This document shows positions 1-8,826 of a DNA stretch of 64,000 nt, piece after piece. The notes under the pieces were generated by a model. The model searched no databases. It saw only the letters and a list, made by a program, of their open reading frames with translations, and was not told where the DNA came from. Position 1 is the stretch's first letter, and each line of letters opens with the position of its first letter. This stretch comes from an uncultured Desulfovibrio sp. (lineage in GTDB: Bacteria; Desulfobacterota; Desulfovibrionia; Desulfovibrionales; Desulfovibrionaceae), in assembly GCA_910587035.1 (NCBI GenBank), contig CAJUMQ010000001.1:288851-352850 (forward strand), read 5' to 3'. A program made the translations under genes and the position numbers.

Positions 1-1035
1 AAAGGAAGCATATTCAAACCCCTGCGCGAAAGGGATTTGCTGGACAAGCTGTCCCGGGCCAATTCCGGTCCTTTGCCGGACGGACACATGCGGGCCATAT
101 GGCGGGAAATCCTGAGTTCATCGCGGGCCCTGCAAAAACCGCAGAATATAGCCTATCTGGGGCCGGAGGGGACCTTTTCCTACTTTGCAGGGCTTGAGTA
201 CCTCGGCCATTCCGCAATATTCCACCCCTGTCGCGACATTGCGCAAATTTTTGAGGAAGTGACCGGAGGCTACTGCGATTTGGGCGTGGTGCCTCTAGAA
301 AACTCCCTGCAAGGCACTGTGGGGGTCAGTTTTGACCTGTTTTTAAAATATGATGTTAAAATTGAGGCCGAACTCTATTCCCGCATTTCCCATTGTCTTT
401 TGTCAAACGAATCCTCACTGTCAGACATAGAAAAGGTATATTCCCATCCCCAGCCTCTGGCCCAGTGCGGGTGCTGGCTGAGGTCCCATCTGCCAAATGC
501 AGCCCTCATACCTGTGGAATCCACAGCCGCCGCTGCCAGGCGCGCCTGCGGAGAACCTGGCTCCGCGGCCATTGGCAACGGCAAACTTGGGGCAATGCTG
601 GGGCTCAAAATACTGGCCAGAGCCATAGAGGATGAACAGGACAACTGGACAAGATTTGTAATTATCGCGCCGGTGTCGGGCATGACGGCACCGCGAGTGG
701 AGCGCCTGGCCCCTGCGCAGCAGTGTGGCGCGGACAAGACCTCGCTTCTGTTCACGCTGCCTGACAAGCCAGGTTCTCTTGCCATTGTCCTTGATTTGCT
801 GGCGCGCGGAGGCATCAACATGCGCAAACTGGAATCACGCCCCCTGCGGGGACAGCCCTGGCGCTATGTTTTCTTTGCCGATGTTGAAAGTGATCTGAAC
901 AATGAGATTCATTCGGATTTGCTGCACGAGCTTGGGCTTGTCTGTACCAGCTTCCGCGTTCTGGGCTCCTATCCCACCGGACCGCAGATGGATCGTGCCA
1001 CGCAACAGGATGCTCCTGATGAAGGGGGAATATAA
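1..1035 (+). CDS. pheA: Bifunctional chorismate mutase/prephenate dehydratase, 5' end cut by window
   Basis: The reading frame is open from base 1, so the start codon lies outside the window. The first ~40 residues (GSIFKPLRER, then GPLPDGHMRAIWREI and SRALQKP) match the end of an AroQ-type chorismate mutase domain. The prephenate dehydratase domain follows: YLGPEGTFS, PLENSLQGTVG, SHPQPLAQC and the catalytic TRF motif in DNWTRFVII. A C-terminal ACT domain (LPDKPGSLA, then LESRPLRGQPW) is the usual phenylalanine-sensing module. The protein converts chorismate to prephenate and then phenylpyruvate. The stop lies 2 nt before aroA, so the two are co-transcribed. Feedback inhibition by Phe is inferred from the ACT domain. 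Confidence 0.95.
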   Translation, partial: KGSIFKPLRERDLLDKLSRANSGPLPDGHMRAIWREILSSSRALQKPQNIAYLGPEGTFSYFAGLEYLGHSAIFHPCRDIAQIFEEVTGGYCDLGVVPLENSLQGTVGVSFDLFLKYDVKIEAELYSRISHCLLSNESSLSDIEKVYSHPQPLAQCGCWLRSHLPNAALIPVESTAAAARRACGEPGSAAIGNGKLGAMLGLKILARAIEDEQDNWTRFVIIAPVSGMTAPRVERLAPAQQCGADKTSLLFTLPDKPGSLAIVLDLLARGGINMRKLESRPLRGQPWRYVFFADVESDLNNEIHSDLLHELGLVCTSFRVLGSYPTGPQMDRATQQDAPDEGGI

Positions 1036-1037
1036 AA

Positions 1038-2471
1038 ATGGATCATAGCAATGACTGCCTTGAGTACAGGAATGCCACGCCGGTGGAGGTTGTGGCACCC
1101 GCGTCAAAATCCCTGTCTCACCGCTATTTGATAGGAGCCGCCCTGGCCAGGGGCGAATCCACTGTGCGCCATACCCTGGAAAGCGCGGATATTGAGGCCA
1201 CCAGGGAAATTTTGTGCGGTGTCGGCGCGCATATGAAGCCGATTTGCGCCGATGGCAACGCGGAGATTGCCGGCTGGCATGTCTGGGGTATGGGGGGCGC
1301 CCCCAAGGGTGGCGCAGATGCGCCAAAGGATTGCGATGTGCGGGAGTCCGGCACAACATGCAGGCTGCTCACGGCCGTGCTGGCGGCCGGCAGCGGACTG
1401 TTCAAAATCTTTGGCAGCGGCCGCATGCACGAAAGGCCCATTGGAGAGCTCTGTAATGTTCTGGCCAGTCTTGGCTGCGGCATCGACTACGAGGACAACA
1501 AAGATTTTCCTCCCTTCATACTCAAGGCGCAGGGCCTCAATCCCGGTCTGGTGGACGGCCTTGTCAAGATTGGCATGGATAATTCCAGCCAGTATTTCTC
1601 AGGGCTGCTCCTTGCCGCGCCCCTTGCATCAAGCCCCCTATGCATAGAACTGGCTGGCCGCAAGGCCATTTCCTGGCCCTATGTCGGGCTTACCCTGCAA
1701 TGCCTTGAGGATTTTGGCATCGCTTTCCAGGTACAGACAAGACCAAGACTGGGCACCCCATGGAATGACCTGCAGACATCGACCTGGCAAAATCTCAGCG
1801 AGGCCAGGCCAGGCTGCATGCGCATTCGCATCTGGCCCGGCGCCTACAGGCCAGGAACATACCTTGTGGAAGGGGACTGGTCGGGAGCATCCTACTTTCT
1901 GGCTGCCGGTGCGCTGGGCCGCAGGCCGGTAAGAGTGGCGGGCCTTAAGGCCAATTCCCTGCAGGGAGATCGCGCCATTTTGAACATTCTGGAAAAAATG
2001 GGGGCAAAGATCAAAATTGAGCCCGATGCGGTTACCGTATTCCCCTCCAGGCTGCATGGAGTTGATCTGGACATGGGTTCTTGTCCCGATCTGGTTCCAA
2101 CCGTTGCCACCCTGGCCATTTTTGCCAGCGGCTCCACCCGCATCAGAAATGTCGCTCATCTGCGCCTCAAGGAATCGGATCGCATCGCCGCCCCGGCCAT
2201 GGAGCTGTGCAAAACCGGCGCGGTTATAGACGCGCTGTCGGATGGTCTGCTCATAAGCGGTCGTGGCACGGCCAGGAATCATGGCGGCGAGCAAAAGCTG
2301 CTGCAATCTGATGCCGCGCTTTCGGCCCACAATGATCATCGCATTGCCATGGCTCTGGCTTTGCTGGAAATGCGAGAGCCTGGCTTATGCGTACGCGAAC
2401 GGCTGGATGATGCCTCTGTGGTCCGCAAATCATTTCCCAATTTCTGGGAGTTATGGGGCGCCTTGCAATGA
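1038..2471 (+). CDS. aroA: 3-phosphoshikimate 1-carboxyvinyltransferase (EPSP synthase)
   Basis: 477 aa, slightly longer than the usual ~430. It transfers the enolpyruvyl group of PEP to shikimate 3-phosphate, the sixth step of the shikimate pathway, in the cytoplasm. Visible family motifs: PASKSLSHR near residues 21-29 (substrate-binding Lys and Ser), RESGTTCRLL at 102-111, GSGRMHERPI at 126-136, DNSSQYFSG at 181-189, and C-terminal NDHRIAMALALL. The ATG is 2 nt after the pheA stop, and the 3' end overlaps the tyrA start as ATGA, indicating translational coupling in a pheA-aroA-tyrA operon. Confidence 0.96.
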   Translation: MDHSNDCLEYRNATPVEVVAPASKSLSHRYLIGAALARGESTVRHTLESADIEATREILCGVGAHMKPICADGNAEIAGWHVWGMGGAPKGGADAPKDCDVRESGTTCRLLTAVLAAGSGLFKIFGSGRMHERPIGELCNVLASLGCGIDYEDNKDFPPFILKAQGLNPGLVDGLVKIGMDNSSQYFSGLLLAAPLASSPLCIELAGRKAISWPYVGLTLQCLEDFGIAFQVQTRPRLGTPWNDLQTSTWQNLSEARPGCMRIRIWPGAYRPGTYLVEGDWSGASYFLAAGALGRRPVRVAGLKANSLQGDRAILNILEKMGAKIKIEPDAVTVFPSRLHGVDLDMGSCPDLVPTVATLAIFASGSTRIRNVAHLRLKESDRIAAPAMELCKTGAVIDALSDGLLISGRGTARNHGGEQKLLQSDAALSAHNDHRIAMALALLEMREPGLCVRERLDDASVVRKSFPNFWELWGALQ

Positions 2472-3304
2472 AAACGCCAGCCCCCGGAGTAAATGCGGCG
2501 GCAGTCCAGGTGCCGCAAACAGTTATTATTGGCTCCAGGGGTAGAATGGGGCGCATGTTTCTAAGCCGTGCCAGGGCTTGCGGCATCAATGCCAGTGGCG
2601 TGGATTTGCCACTGGCGGAAAATGATCTGGCCAGCGCCTGCGCCACCGCGCGCATGGCCCTGGTATGCGTGCCTGCCAGGCATTTTGCATCGACTCTTGC
2701 CAGGATCGTGCCCTTTCTGCCAAAAGATGCCATTCTGGCTGACATCACTTCAGTCAAGGAAACACCCATGCGGCAAATGGAGCAGGCATGGAGCGGTGAT
2801 GTGGTGGGCACGCATCCACTGTTTGGCCCTGGCAACAAGGTTGGCGATGATCTGCCGGTTGTGCTTGTGCGTGGCAGCAATACAGGCAGCGCGGCCATGG
2901 ATATGGTGAGTGTCTTTTTTAAAACCCTCGGCTGCCGCGTATTCGAATCCTCCGCCCAGACTCATGATCAGGCAATGGCGCGAATCCAGAATATGAACTT
3001 CATAACAAATCTGGCCTATTTTGCAGTGCTTGCGGGCCAGAAGGATCTGCTGCCCTTTCTCACCCCTTCTTTTGAAAGGCGAAAAAACGCCGCCGCAAAG
3101 ATGCTCACCGAAGATGCCGAAATGTTCGCCGGACTATTTGACGCCAATGGCCACAGCCACGAGGCTGTGCGCCAGTATCGTAAAATGCTCAATGTGGCCG
3201 CCTCCGGAGATATTGAGCTGCTGTGCAAAAGAGCTCAGTGGTGGTGGAGTGGAGAGGCATGCTCAGATGCGGAAAAAGAGGGAGGAGAGGCCAATGCAAG
3301 ATAG
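2468..3304 (+). CDS. tyrA: Prephenate dehydrogenase
   Basis: The ATG at 2468 overlaps the aroA TGA (ATGA); an in-frame ATG at 2453 is less likely because it lies deep inside aroA. The 278-aa protein has an N-terminal Rossmann fold with the nucleotide-binding loop IIGSRGRMGRMF, then DITSVKETPMRQM and the THPLFGP motif typical of TyrA. It oxidatively decarboxylates prephenate to 4-hydroxyphenylpyruvate on the tyrosine branch. No chorismate mutase or ACT domain is visible, so this is the monofunctional type. Whether it prefers prephenate or arogenate cannot be read from the sequence. Confidence 0.93.
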   Translation: MKTPAPGVNAAAVQVPQTVIIGSRGRMGRMFLSRARACGINASGVDLPLAENDLASACATARMALVCVPARHFASTLARIVPFLPKDAILADITSVKETPMRQMEQAWSGDVVGTHPLFGPGNKVGDDLPVVLVRGSNTGSAAMDMVSVFFKTLGCRVFESSAQTHDQAMARIQNMNFITNLAYFAVLAGQKDLLPFLTPSFERRKNAAAKMLTEDAEMFAGLFDANGHSHEAVRQYRKMLNVAASGDIELLCKRAQWWWSGEACSDAEKEGGEANAR

Positions 3305-4007
3305 CCGCCAGAGATTTGGAGAACGGGTTATCGCGTTCAACGCCTCTCTTGCGCTGGATGCAAAGTTGCCACAAGGCATCTCAGTGATGAATCCCTTTTG
3401 CGAAAATGCCTGTGCCACCCCCGCATCCACTGACTTTTACAAAAAATATTATGCGGATAACCGGATCCGGGGCATCATCCTTGGTATCAATCCTGGCCGC
3501 TTTGGCGCCGGCATAACCGGCGTGCCCTTTACAGATCCCAAAAGGCTTGCCAGCGAGTGCGGCATCATTCTGCCCCAGTGCCCACCTGCCCATGAACCAT
3601 CCAGCGAATTTGTCTATGCGGTTGTCAATGCCATGGGCGGCCCGAAAAAATTCTATGGCAAATGGTATATAAACTCCATTTGTCCGTTGGGATTTACAAA
3701 AAGGACTGCCAGTGGCCGCCAGGTCAACTACAATTATTATGATGATGCAGCTCTGGAGGCCGCTGTTTTGCCCTTTATTCTCAGGACCTTGAAAGAGCAG
3801 ATTGCCTTTGGCGTCAATACGGCTGCATGCATCTGCCTGGGTACGGGAAAAAACGCGGCCTTCATGAAGAAACTCAATTCCACCCATAATTTTTTCGATG
3901 AGGTCGTTCCCCTTGAGCATCCCCGCTATGTAATGCAGTATAAATATGCCAACAGGGCCGAATATGTGGCCAAATATGCCTCTGTCCTCGCAAGTATTAT
4001 GCCCTGA
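3294..4007 (+). CDS. SMUG2-like uracil-DNA glycosylase family protein
   Basis: The start ATG at 3294 is preceded by a strong GGAGGAGAGG and overlaps the tyrA end by 11 nt, so this is the last gene of the aro operon. The 237-aa product carries GINPGRFGAGITGVPFTDP, the active-site loop of the SMUG branch of the uracil-DNA glycosylase superfamily, and a C-terminal HPRYVMQYK in place of the usual HPSxR loop. Likely role: cytoplasmic base-excision repair of deaminated or oxidised bases. Attachment to an amino acid operon looks incidental. The superfamily is clear; base specificity is not. A promoter (4015-4042) and the SRP RNA start immediately after it. Confidence 0.82.
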   Translation: MQDSRQRFGERVIAFNASLALDAKLPQGISVMNPFCENACATPASTDFYKKYYADNRIRGIILGINPGRFGAGITGVPFTDPKRLASECGIILPQCPPAHEPSSEFVYAVVNAMGGPKKFYGKWYINSICPLGFTKRTASGRQVNYNYYDDAALEAAVLPFILRTLKEQIAFGVNTAACICLGTGKNAAFMKKLNSTHNFFDEVVPLEHPRYVMQYKYANRAEYVAKYASVLASIMP

Positions 4008-4014
4008 TGGAGCA

Positions 4015-4042
4015 TTGACAGTTTCTGCTGAATATTTACAAT
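4015..4042 (+). promoter_or_regulatory. Sigma70-type promoter of the SRP RNA
   Basis: TTGACA (4015-4020), a 16-nt spacer and TACAAT (4037-4042) place the transcription start within a few bases of the folded SRP RNA at about 4050. The -35 begins 8 nt after the stop of the preceding gene. Confidence 0.75.
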
Positions 4043-4049
4043 ATAGGCA

Positions 4050-4130
4050 AGCCGGGCGGCGGCAAACCTGCCAACCCCGTCAGGTCCGAAAGGAAGCAGC
4101 GGCAACAGGCTTTGCCGGGTGCCCGGCCCT
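4050..4130 (+). ncRNA. ffs: Signal recognition particle 4.5S-type RNA
   Basis: The stretch has the hallmark asymmetric-loop core CAGGTCCGAAAGGAAGCAGC (4081-4100). The flanking arms GCCGGGC (4051-4057) and GCCCGGC (4121-4127) close a long hairpin. This is the short bacterial SRP RNA without an Alu domain; it binds Ffh and guides co-translational membrane targeting. A good promoter lies directly upstream and an intrinsic terminator directly downstream, so it is a stand-alone transcription unit. Confidence 0.95.
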
Positions 4131-4142
4131 CAGCGACATGGC

Positions 4143-4166
4143 AGCGACTGCCGGTCGCTTTTTTTA
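4143..4166 (+). terminator. Intrinsic terminator of ffs
   Basis: AGCGAC (4143-4148) pairs with GTCGCT (4154-4159) across a 5-nt loop and is followed by a run of T residues to about 4166. Confidence 0.85.
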
Positions 4167-4197
4167 TATTCAATATGCCGAATATCCCTGTAGCATA

Positions 4198-4234
4198 TAT
4201 CAGTTGAAATTGTCCCGGTTTCAGCCATATGGCC
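4198..4234 (+). repeat. Dispersed intergenic palindrome, copy 1
   Basis: GTTGAAATTGTCCC followed by GGTTTCAGCC and CATATGGCC. TGAAA and TTTCA form an inverted repeat around a TGTCCC centre. The same arrangement recurs at 10594, 16953, 38159 and 42464. This copy is about 60 bp upstream of the glcD-like start. Confidence 0.6.
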
Positions 4235-4295
4235 TGGCGCTTCACAGCAAAACGCGGTTTCGCGGTTCGCTATTTATTGCCACAATGGATAAATC

Positions 4296-5687
4296 ATGCA
4301 AAAACTTTTGCAAAAACTCGGTGATATGGCAGGCAAGGATAATGTCTTTACCGCCCCGGGTGATCTTGCCGCCCTGTCCACATGGGCACTCCCCTCACCC
4401 GCCTCGCGACCGGCGAAATTTCCGCTGGCTGCAGTGCGGCCATGCCATCCTCAAAGATTGCTTGATCTGCTGAGTTTCGCAGCGGCGGAAGGACTGAAAG
4501 TCTGCATTCGGGGGGGAGGCACAGCGCCAGCTCCCAATATTGAACCAGGACGCACATTGCTCATTCTCACAAATGGCCTGAATCGCATCATCGACATTGA
4601 TGCTACCAACCGGGAGGCCATTGTCCAGGGCGGAGTGACCTGCGCCGATCTCGCCCAGGCAGCCTCACGCAAAGGCCTGTTCCATCCCATCCAACCAGGG
4701 TCCGCCGCCATCTGCACCATTGGCGGCTGCATTGCGACAAACGCTACCGGACCCCGCACCCTGAAGTATGGCTCCCAGGGCGATTATGTGCGCGAGTTGA
4801 CAGTTGTCACACCAGCAAGGCAGACCCTGCAATGCGCATCCCAAAACGGTATGCCGGGAAATCTTGCTCCCAGCCTGCCTCTTGCCAATCTCTTTTGCGG
4901 CAGCATGGGCACCCTGGGCATCATCAGCCAGGCGAAGTTGCGGCTACTGCCTGCTCCTGCCGCCAGACTGGCCCTTGTGGCTGCATTTCCCGGCATGACG
5001 GACGCAGCTGGCGCCGTATGCGCCCTCATGAATACCAGACTTGAACCATCCCTGCTGGAAATGCTGGATCCCGCCTGTGCCACTCTGCTGGGGGCAGGAA
5101 AAAAGACGCTCCTGCTCGTGGAATTTGATGGCGAGGAGGATCTGGTCTCCAGGAATCTGGGGCAGGCTCAAAATCTGTTTGCCGCTTATGCCGCGGAGAC
5201 CATGCGCCGCATGAATCATCAAGAAGTTGAAGAGCTATTAAATGGCATTGCCGGGATCCCCGCAGCCATAAGCGGCAAGGGACAAAATTTTCTGCTGCTG
5301 GAGTGCCGGACTCCTGTGGCGCAATTGCCGGAATTTGTGGCAGAAATCCAGGCAATTTGCGCATCCCATAAAGTGCAGGCAGCCATGTATGGCCATGTCG
5401 GCGTGACGGTTTTACGAGTCGCCATTTTTTGTGGGGAGAATCCGGACGCAGTCAAAGACGCGGCCAGGCAGATCTTTACCCTGGAACTCATGCTCAACGA
5501 CCTGATGAAGGACGAGGAGGAGGCGGCCTTGAACCGCGGCCAATGGCAGCAAAGGCAGGAGGGAATAACTGCATTTTCCCGCGAACTGCGCACGCTGGTG
5601 GATCCGGCAGGTCTGCTTTCGCCAGCCATGCTGCCAGAAGAGACAAATGAGTGGCTGTTTGCGCCTGTACAGGAGCAGGCACGGTGA
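4296..5687 (+). CDS. FAD-linked 2-hydroxyacid dehydrogenase subunit, GlcD/Dld-like
   Basis: 463 aa. The N-terminal half is a PCMH-type FAD-binding domain: CIRGGGTAPAPN near residues 70-81, VQGGVTCADLA, HPIQPGSAAICTIGGCIATNATGP (about 130-153), and FCGSMGTLGIISQAKLRLLP. The C-terminal half is the substrate cap of the glycolate/D-lactate oxidase family. It probably oxidises D-lactate or glycolate and passes electrons to the Fe-S subunit encoded next, with a GTGA overlap. Odd point: the usual GHxGDGN motif near the C-terminus reads GHVGVTVLRV, so a normally conserved segment is changed and the substrate may differ. The start ATG at 4296 follows a 130-bp gap after ffs that holds repeat copy 1. 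Confidence 0.8.
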   Translation: MQKLLQKLGDMAGKDNVFTAPGDLAALSTWALPSPASRPAKFPLAAVRPCHPQRLLDLLSFAAAEGLKVCIRGGGTAPAPNIEPGRTLLILTNGLNRIIDIDATNREAIVQGGVTCADLAQAASRKGLFHPIQPGSAAICTIGGCIATNATGPRTLKYGSQGDYVRELTVVTPARQTLQCASQNGMPGNLAPSLPLANLFCGSMGTLGIISQAKLRLLPAPAARLALVAAFPGMTDAAGAVCALMNTRLEPSLLEMLDPACATLLGAGKKTLLLVEFDGEEDLVSRNLGQAQNLFAAYAAETMRRMNHQEVEELLNGIAGIPAAISGKGQNFLLLECRTPVAQLPEFVAEIQAICASHKVQAAMYGHVGVTVLRVAIFCGENPDAVKDAARQIFTLELMLNDLMKDEEEAALNRGQWQQRQEGITAFSRELRTLVDPAGLLSPAMLPEETNEWLFAPVQEQAR

Positions 5688-6877
5688 ACAGGTCCAGGGA
5701 ACTTGAACAATTTCGGCCTGTGATTGACCAATGTCTGCGCTGTGGTTTATGCCAGCCAGTGTGCCCCGTATTTAATCACAATGGCAACGAGGCCAATGGC
5801 CCCAGGGGGCATGTGGCCCAGCTCGCGGCATTGATGGCCGGCAATCTGGCATGGGCTGATGTCGCGCCTGCCCTTGGCACATGCCTGCTTTGCGGACTTT
5901 GTGAAAGGGCCTGCCCAGCGCAACTGCCCTTGATAAAAATTTTTATGACTGTCCGCAGGCTGGCTCCAAAAAAATTGAATGCTGCCGGGCTGCAATTTCT
6001 GGCTTACATGCGCCTGCCTGGGACCTGGATCGACAAACTTGCGCCAGCTCTTGCCCTGTGCCAAAAGGCCCTGGAGCATGTCAAAAAACAAAACGAGTTG
6101 GCAACCCCGCCCGTGACACGGCAACCATTGGCAATGCCACCGCAAAAAGAGCAGGCATCAACCAGCGCTGCCAGAAGGGCGCTTTTATACCCTGGCTGCC
6201 TTGGCAGATGGTATTTTCCCCAAATGATCGCGGCCAGCATGCAGACCCTAAGGCTGCATGATTATGAAATAGCAATTCTCCCCAAGTTGCCTTGCTGCGG
6301 CCGCCCCGCCGCCATTGCCGGCAGAGGCGGGGATCTTTTGGCCAGTGCAAGGCGCAGTCTGGAAATTATGGCCCGGCAGGAGTTTGATCTGCTTGTAACC
6401 CCGTGCCCGGGCTGTCTGGCAACCATTGTCAAAATCTGGCCCGAAATGCATGCCCTGCCTCCAGACATGCGGAAGCTGGCGGCAGCCATTGCCAGTAAAG
6501 CCCATTATATCACGGACATCATCGCCAATGCCCCGGGGAAAAAGCAGGGACAGGAAAAAATCTACTGGCACCGGCCCTGTCTGCTGGGCGAGAGAGAGGA
6601 CCGTACTTCAAGAGAGCTTTTGGGTATCGGTCCCGCAGGGGAAAATGCTGCCAGATGCTGCGGGGTCGCCAATGAGCTGGGAGGGGATTCGCGCAATGAG
6701 GCAGGCAATGACCTGCTCCAGCATATTCTGGCCAGCGGCGCTGACATTGTGGCTACAGGTTGCCCAGGCTGCATGCTGGAGCTGCAGCGCATCATGAAAA
6801 GGCGCGGCTGCCATATGGCTGTGCGCCATGTCATGGAAATTCATATGCAGGAGCGCAAATCCCCCAAAAAAGGCTGA
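5684..6877 (+). CDS. Iron-sulfur subunit of hydroxyacid dehydrogenase, GlcF/LldE-like
   Basis: Start is GTG at 5684, overlapping the upstream TGA; 397 aa. Two ferredoxin-type [4Fe-4S] motifs lie at the N-terminus (CLRCGLCQPVCPVF near residues 16-29, CLLCGLCERACPAQ near 69-82). Two cysteine-rich CCG domains follow (LPCCGRPAAIAG, ARCCGVANELGG), each with a companion Cys cluster (TPCPGCLATI, TGCPGCMLEL). This architecture matches GlcF and HdrD-like proteins that move electrons from a flavoprotein to the menaquinone pool or cytochromes. It forms a two-gene operon with the GlcD-like gene. No membrane segment is visible, so the partner at the membrane is unknown. Confidence 0.87.
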   Translation: MNRSRELEQFRPVIDQCLRCGLCQPVCPVFNHNGNEANGPRGHVAQLAALMAGNLAWADVAPALGTCLLCGLCERACPAQLPLIKIFMTVRRLAPKKLNAAGLQFLAYMRLPGTWIDKLAPALALCQKALEHVKKQNELATPPVTRQPLAMPPQKEQASTSAARRALLYPGCLGRWYFPQMIAASMQTLRLHDYEIAILPKLPCCGRPAAIAGRGGDLLASARRSLEIMARQEFDLLVTPCPGCLATIVKIWPEMHALPPDMRKLAAAIASKAHYITDIIANAPGKKQGQEKIYWHRPCLLGEREDRTSRELLGIGPAGENAARCCGVANELGGDSRNEAGNDLLQHILASGADIVATGCPGCMLELQRIMKRRGCHMAVRHVMEIHMQERKSPKKG

Positions 6878-6878
6878 C

Positions 6879-7295
6879 CTATTTTTTGGCCTCCTGCATC
6901 GCTCTGCCTGTTGGCGTCAAATGACAGGGCGAGCAACCATGAAAACCGGGATATTTTCCGGCAAGGGGCTTATGACAGCCATAACAGGAACGGTTCGTGT
7001 CCGGAGCATGATAAGCCATATACACGCTCATGGGTTTTCTTTCGGCCGGCCCAGGCAGCGAGTGGCACTCCGGATTGGTACATGCGGCATAACGGTTGCC
7101 TGGCAGCCCCATATGGTGGCATGTGCGGCATGCCACGCTTTTATGGGAAGAATGATTGAAAATCACATACATTCTTTTTGCAGTGCCGGAATCCAGCTCG
7201 ATGGGCTTGCCAAGGTTTTTAAGATTTGGCCTGGCCGCTGCCGGGGCACTCCAGAGCAATGTCAGCGCGCAAAGCATAAGGCAAAATAAACGCAT
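6879..7295 (-). CDS. Periplasmic tetraheme cytochrome c, class III (cytochrome c3 family)
   Basis: 138 aa with a clear Sec signal peptide (hydrophobic LFCLMLCALTLLW, cleavage after APAAA). Four haem sites are present: CRTCH, CTNPECH (CX4CH), CYGCH and CSPCH. The FNHSSHKSVACRTCHH segment supplies distal histidine ligands as in cytochrome c3. In Desulfovibrio these proteins exchange electrons with hydrogenases and membrane complexes. Only the second site is CX4CH, whereas many c3 proteins have two such sites. The start has a strong GAGGAGGG. The stop lies 1 nt from the converging GlcF-like gene; a functional link with that pair is possible but not shown. Confidence 0.92.
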   Translation of the reverse strand: MRLFCLMLCALTLLWSAPAAARPNLKNLGKPIELDSGTAKRMYVIFNHSSHKSVACRTCHHMGLPGNRYAACTNPECHSLPGPAERKPMSVYMAYHAPDTNRSCYGCHKPLAGKYPGFHGCSPCHLTPTGRAMQEAKK

Positions 7296-7430
7296 ATACC
7301 CTCCTCAATTATGCGCCCCCACTCTAGCACAGCTTTAAAATCATGTATATTCCTTATTGGCCGTTCATGCGAATGGCATTAACATCATGGCGGCCTGGAT
7401 ATTTCCATCTGCCCGCCCTGGAGGCCAGCG

Positions 7431-8750
7431 ATGCCCCATTGCCAGACAATTATTGAGGCCGGCATAATAATCACCCAGGACGATGCCCGGCGTGTACTTT
7501 ATAATGCCGCCCTGGCCATTCATCAGGGAGTGATTGTCGATATCGGTTCCGCCAGGGAACTCAGGAGCCGCTGGGCCGCCGACAGGATTATGGACCTAAA
7601 CCATGCGCTGGTCATGCCGGGCCTTGTCAATGCGCACACCCATGCGGCAATGACCTTCTTGCGCGGGCTTGCCGACGACATGCCGCTCATGGCCTGGCTG
7701 AATGAAAAGATTTTCCCGGTTGAAGCCAGACTCACAAAAGAAATAGTGCGTTTGGGCAGTCTCCTGGGATATGCCGAAATGCTGGCCACAGGCACCACGG
7801 CATGCATAGATATGTACATATTTGAGGAGGGTGTGTTTGAAGCTGCGACACAGGCCGGCATCCGCTGCATGGGCGGAGAGGCTGTGTTCATGTTCCCCTC
7901 TGCCGCATGCGCGGATTATCACGCAGCTCTTGAGCGCACACGTAGCCTTCATCAGCTATACGCAGCCAATCCCCGCATAAAAATTGCTGTAAATCCACAC
8001 AGCGTCTATACCACAAATCCCGAAATACTTGGGGAATGCCGAAATCTGGCCCTGGAGCACGGCTTACCCCTGCATATCCATCTTTCCGAAACCAGAGAGG
8101 AAACAGAGCGCTGCCTGGCCACATATGGGCGGCGCCCTGTGGCCCACCTGGCTGCCAATGGCCTTTTTGACTGTCGCGTCATAGCCGCGCATCTGGTGGA
8201 CATATTGCCGGAAGAAGCAGCTTTTTTGGCCCAAAATAATGTCCATGGGGTGCATAACCCTTCATCAAACATGAAGCTGGCCTCCGGCTGCGCCCCTGTG
8301 CCGCAAATGCTGGCTGCCGGGCTGCCACTTGCTCTTGGCAGTGATGGCCCTGCCAGCAACAATCAAATAAACATGTTCGCGGAAATGGGCCGGGCGGCAT
8401 TGCTGCATAAACTTTTTGGCAAAGACCCAGCGGCGTTGCCGGCGCAGATGGTTCTTGATATGGCAACACTTGGCGGCGCGGCAGCTTTTGGGGATTCCGC
8501 GCTGGGGCGCCTCTCTCCTGGTGCAAGGGCAGACTGCATAGCCCTTGATCTGCGCAGGCCAAACATGCAACCCCTGCATGAGCCCGTTTCACAGGCTGTC
8601 TATGCCGCAAGCGGCCATGAATGCCTGATGACCATGGTTGATGGGGAGGTGCTCTATGAGAATGGCCGCTTCACCAGATTCGCTTATGAGGATATCCTTG
8701 AGCAGGCCAAAACCCTGAGGGATTTTGCCCGTGGCAAAATCCACGGCTGA
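7431..8750 (+). CDS. mtaD: 5-methylthioadenosine/S-adenosylhomocysteine deaminase-type amidohydrolase
   Basis: 439 aa, amidohydrolase superfamily. Metal ligands: MPGLVNAHTHAAM (HxH near residues 67-69), HIHLSETREE (about 211-220), AAHLVD and the later LGSDGPASNN (Asp ligand). The order and the MTFLRGLADDMPLMAWL segment match the MtaD/SsnA deaminase subfamily, which removes the 6-amino group from SAH, MTA or adenosine. It would act in cytoplasmic methionine and S-adenosyl recycling. The start is preceded by GGAGG. Substrate choice within the subfamily is inferred. It stands alone: a lipoprotein gene follows after 76 nt without a visible terminator. Confidence 0.85.
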   Translation: MPHCQTIIEAGIIITQDDARRVLYNAALAIHQGVIVDIGSARELRSRWAADRIMDLNHALVMPGLVNAHTHAAMTFLRGLADDMPLMAWLNEKIFPVEARLTKEIVRLGSLLGYAEMLATGTTACIDMYIFEEGVFEAATQAGIRCMGGEAVFMFPSAACADYHAALERTRSLHQLYAANPRIKIAVNPHSVYTTNPEILGECRNLALEHGLPLHIHLSETREETERCLATYGRRPVAHLAANGLFDCRVIAAHLVDILPEEAAFLAQNNVHGVHNPSSNMKLASGCAPVPQMLAAGLPLALGSDGPASNNQINMFAEMGRAALLHKLFGKDPAALPAQMVLDMATLGGAAAFGDSALGRLSPGARADCIALDLRRPNMQPLHEPVSQAVYAASGHECLMTMVDGEVLYENGRFTRFAYEDILEQAKTLRDFARGKIHG

Positions 8751-8826
8751 ATCGTTAGCACATCGGGTCCGCCTGACACTCTGGACGCGGCCACAGGTTT
8801 TGATTAATAAGAACTTAAGAGGCAAC

